In this document: positions 44,482-44,823 of the stretch, piece after piece
Numbering within the stretch: the stretch's first letter is position 1
How the letters are laid out: each line of letters begins with the position of its first letter
Assembly: GCA_900317955.1 (NCBI GenBank)
Contig: ONIP01000016.1
Coordinates: forward strand, 1 to 44,823
Source: an uncultured Bacteroidales bacterium
Lineage (GTDB): Bacteria; Bacteroidota; Bacteroidia; Bacteroidales; P3
Direction: 5' to 3'
Length of the DNA: 44,823 nt
Notes under the pieces: model-generated
Told to the model about the DNA's origin: nothing
Seen by the model: the letters and a program-made list of their open reading frames with translations, nothing else
The model's database searches: none
Made by a program: the position numbers and the translations under genes

Positions 44482-44512
44482 TTTGCTAATTCAAAAAAAA
44501 GTTGTACCTTTG
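44482..44512 (+). promoter_or_regulatory. Bacteroidetes promoter for tRNA-Ser
   Basis: TTTG (44482-44485), 19-bp spacer, TACCTTTG (44505-44512) matches the full Bacteroidetes consensus and ends 48 bp before the tRNA. Confidence 0.85.
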
Positions 44513-44560
44513 CAAAACTAATTAGGGCTACAATAAGTTTGTATAGTCTTGATTATCAAA

Positions 44561-44647
44561 GGAGAGATGCCGGAGTGGTCGATCGGGGCGGTCTCGAAAA
44601 CCGTTGACCAGCTTGCTGGTCCCAGGGTTCGAATCCCTGTCTCTCCG
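44561..44647 (+). tRNA. tRNA-Ser (anticodon CGA)
   Basis: This 87-nt type II tRNA folds with acceptor GGAGAGA/TCTCTCC, a D-arm CCG/CGG, an anticodon stem GCGGT/ACCGT with loop CTCGAAA (anticodon CGA at 44595-44597, reads UCG), a long variable arm GACCAG-CTTG-CTGGTC, and a T-arm CAGGG-TTCGAAT-CCCTG. The discriminator is G; CCA is not encoded. Confidence 0.97.
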
Positions 44648-44651
44648 CAGG

Positions 44652-44684
44652 AAAAAAGCAGTGTCAATCGGCACTGCTTTTTTT
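44652..44684 (+). terminator. rho-independent terminator after tRNA-Ser
   Basis: The stem AAAGCAGTG/CACTGCTTT (extendable with A-T pairs, 8-base loop) is followed by a T-run and begins 5 bp after the tRNA. Confidence 0.9.
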
Positions 44685-44726
44685 GCAATTTCAATCACAC
44701 TTTATTCTTGAATAAAAATAGTATGG

Positions 44727-44823
44727 TGTAATGGACAAAATTAATGGTTTTTTAGCGGACATGCTCTCTAATGGACAAAATTAATGGTCGAATTTCATCC
44801 GAAATTTTGCCATATGGAAAATA
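44727..44823. mobile_element. probable insertion-sequence end (IS21-like), cut by window edge
   Basis: A 20-bp sequence, TAATGGACAAAATTAATGGT, occurs twice with a 40-bp period (44729-44748 and 44769-44788), starting just after a TG. Repeated terminal blocks of about 20 bp are typical of IS21-family ends. It sits 80 bp downstream of the tRNA. No transposase is visible within the window, so the family call is an inference. Confidence 0.45.

Overview
This 44.8-kb window is chromosomal DNA of a Bacteroidota bacterium, most likely an anaerobic, amino-acid-using Bacteroidales. Supporting signs are a protein with a type IX secretion sorting domain, several lipoproteins and PorT-like barrels, an AtpB with a signal peptide and long periplasmic N-terminus, a DUF2723 membrane glycosyltransferase, an adenylate kinase with a short LID, and Bacteroidetes-type promoters (TAnnTTTG) upstream of many genes. 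I see no phage, plasmid or CRISPR genes. The only mobile-element signal is a probable insertion-sequence end at the right edge.

Layout. 1-1.4 kb: two tandem paralogous lipoprotein genes, the outer one cut by the window edge, separated by a short remnant of the hflX 3' end. 1.4-7.1 kb (minus strand): hflX, a GT4 glycosyltransferase, a 320-bp field of 8-bp-period repeats, and topoisomerase IV subunit A (parC). 7.1-10.0 kb: a structured intergenic stretch, the radical-SAM gene ygiQ and an outer-membrane lipoprotein. 10.1-13.9 kb: a three-gene unit of PorT-like barrel, S41 peptidase lipoprotein and C69 dipeptidase. 14-21 kb: arginine deiminase, DUF2723 glycosyltransferase, a small ribbon-helix-helix protein, an isolated atpB and pgk, closed by a strong terminator. 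21.3-28.9 kb: a barrel protein, dipeptidyl peptidase IV, ATP-dependent PEP carboxykinase and pyruvate phosphate dikinase. 29.2-33.3 kb: an OmpA-family protein and a DPP5-like peptidase lipoprotein.

At about 33.3 kb the coding strand flips. On the plus strand follow an NrnA-like DHH phosphoesterase with two FKBP-type lipoproteins, then adk, obgE with a PAP2 phosphatase, CvpA with tRNA-dihydrouridine synthase, a TPR lipoprotein, pyrB-pyrI and a small four-helix membrane protein. A type IX-sorted protein (minus strand), tRNA-Ser(CGA) and the insertion-sequence end close the window.

How the genes fit together. The exported peptidases (C69, S41, DPP IV, DPP5-like), arginine deiminase, PckA and PpdK fit an organism that takes up and ferments peptides and interconverts C3 and C4 acids around PEP. 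The rest is housekeeping: ribosome rescue and assembly (HflX, Obg), topology (ParC), pyrimidine synthesis (PyrB/PyrI), adenylate balance (Adk) and tRNA modification (Dus).

I found no clear new defence or mobile system. The strongest leads are the lipoprotein cassette duplicated together with the hflX tail, the intergenic field of three different 8-bp-period repeats, the isolated atpB beside a ribbon-helix-helix gene whose tail has two clamp-binding-like motifs, and a roughly 6-kb segment whose G/C skew is reversed regardless of gene strand.
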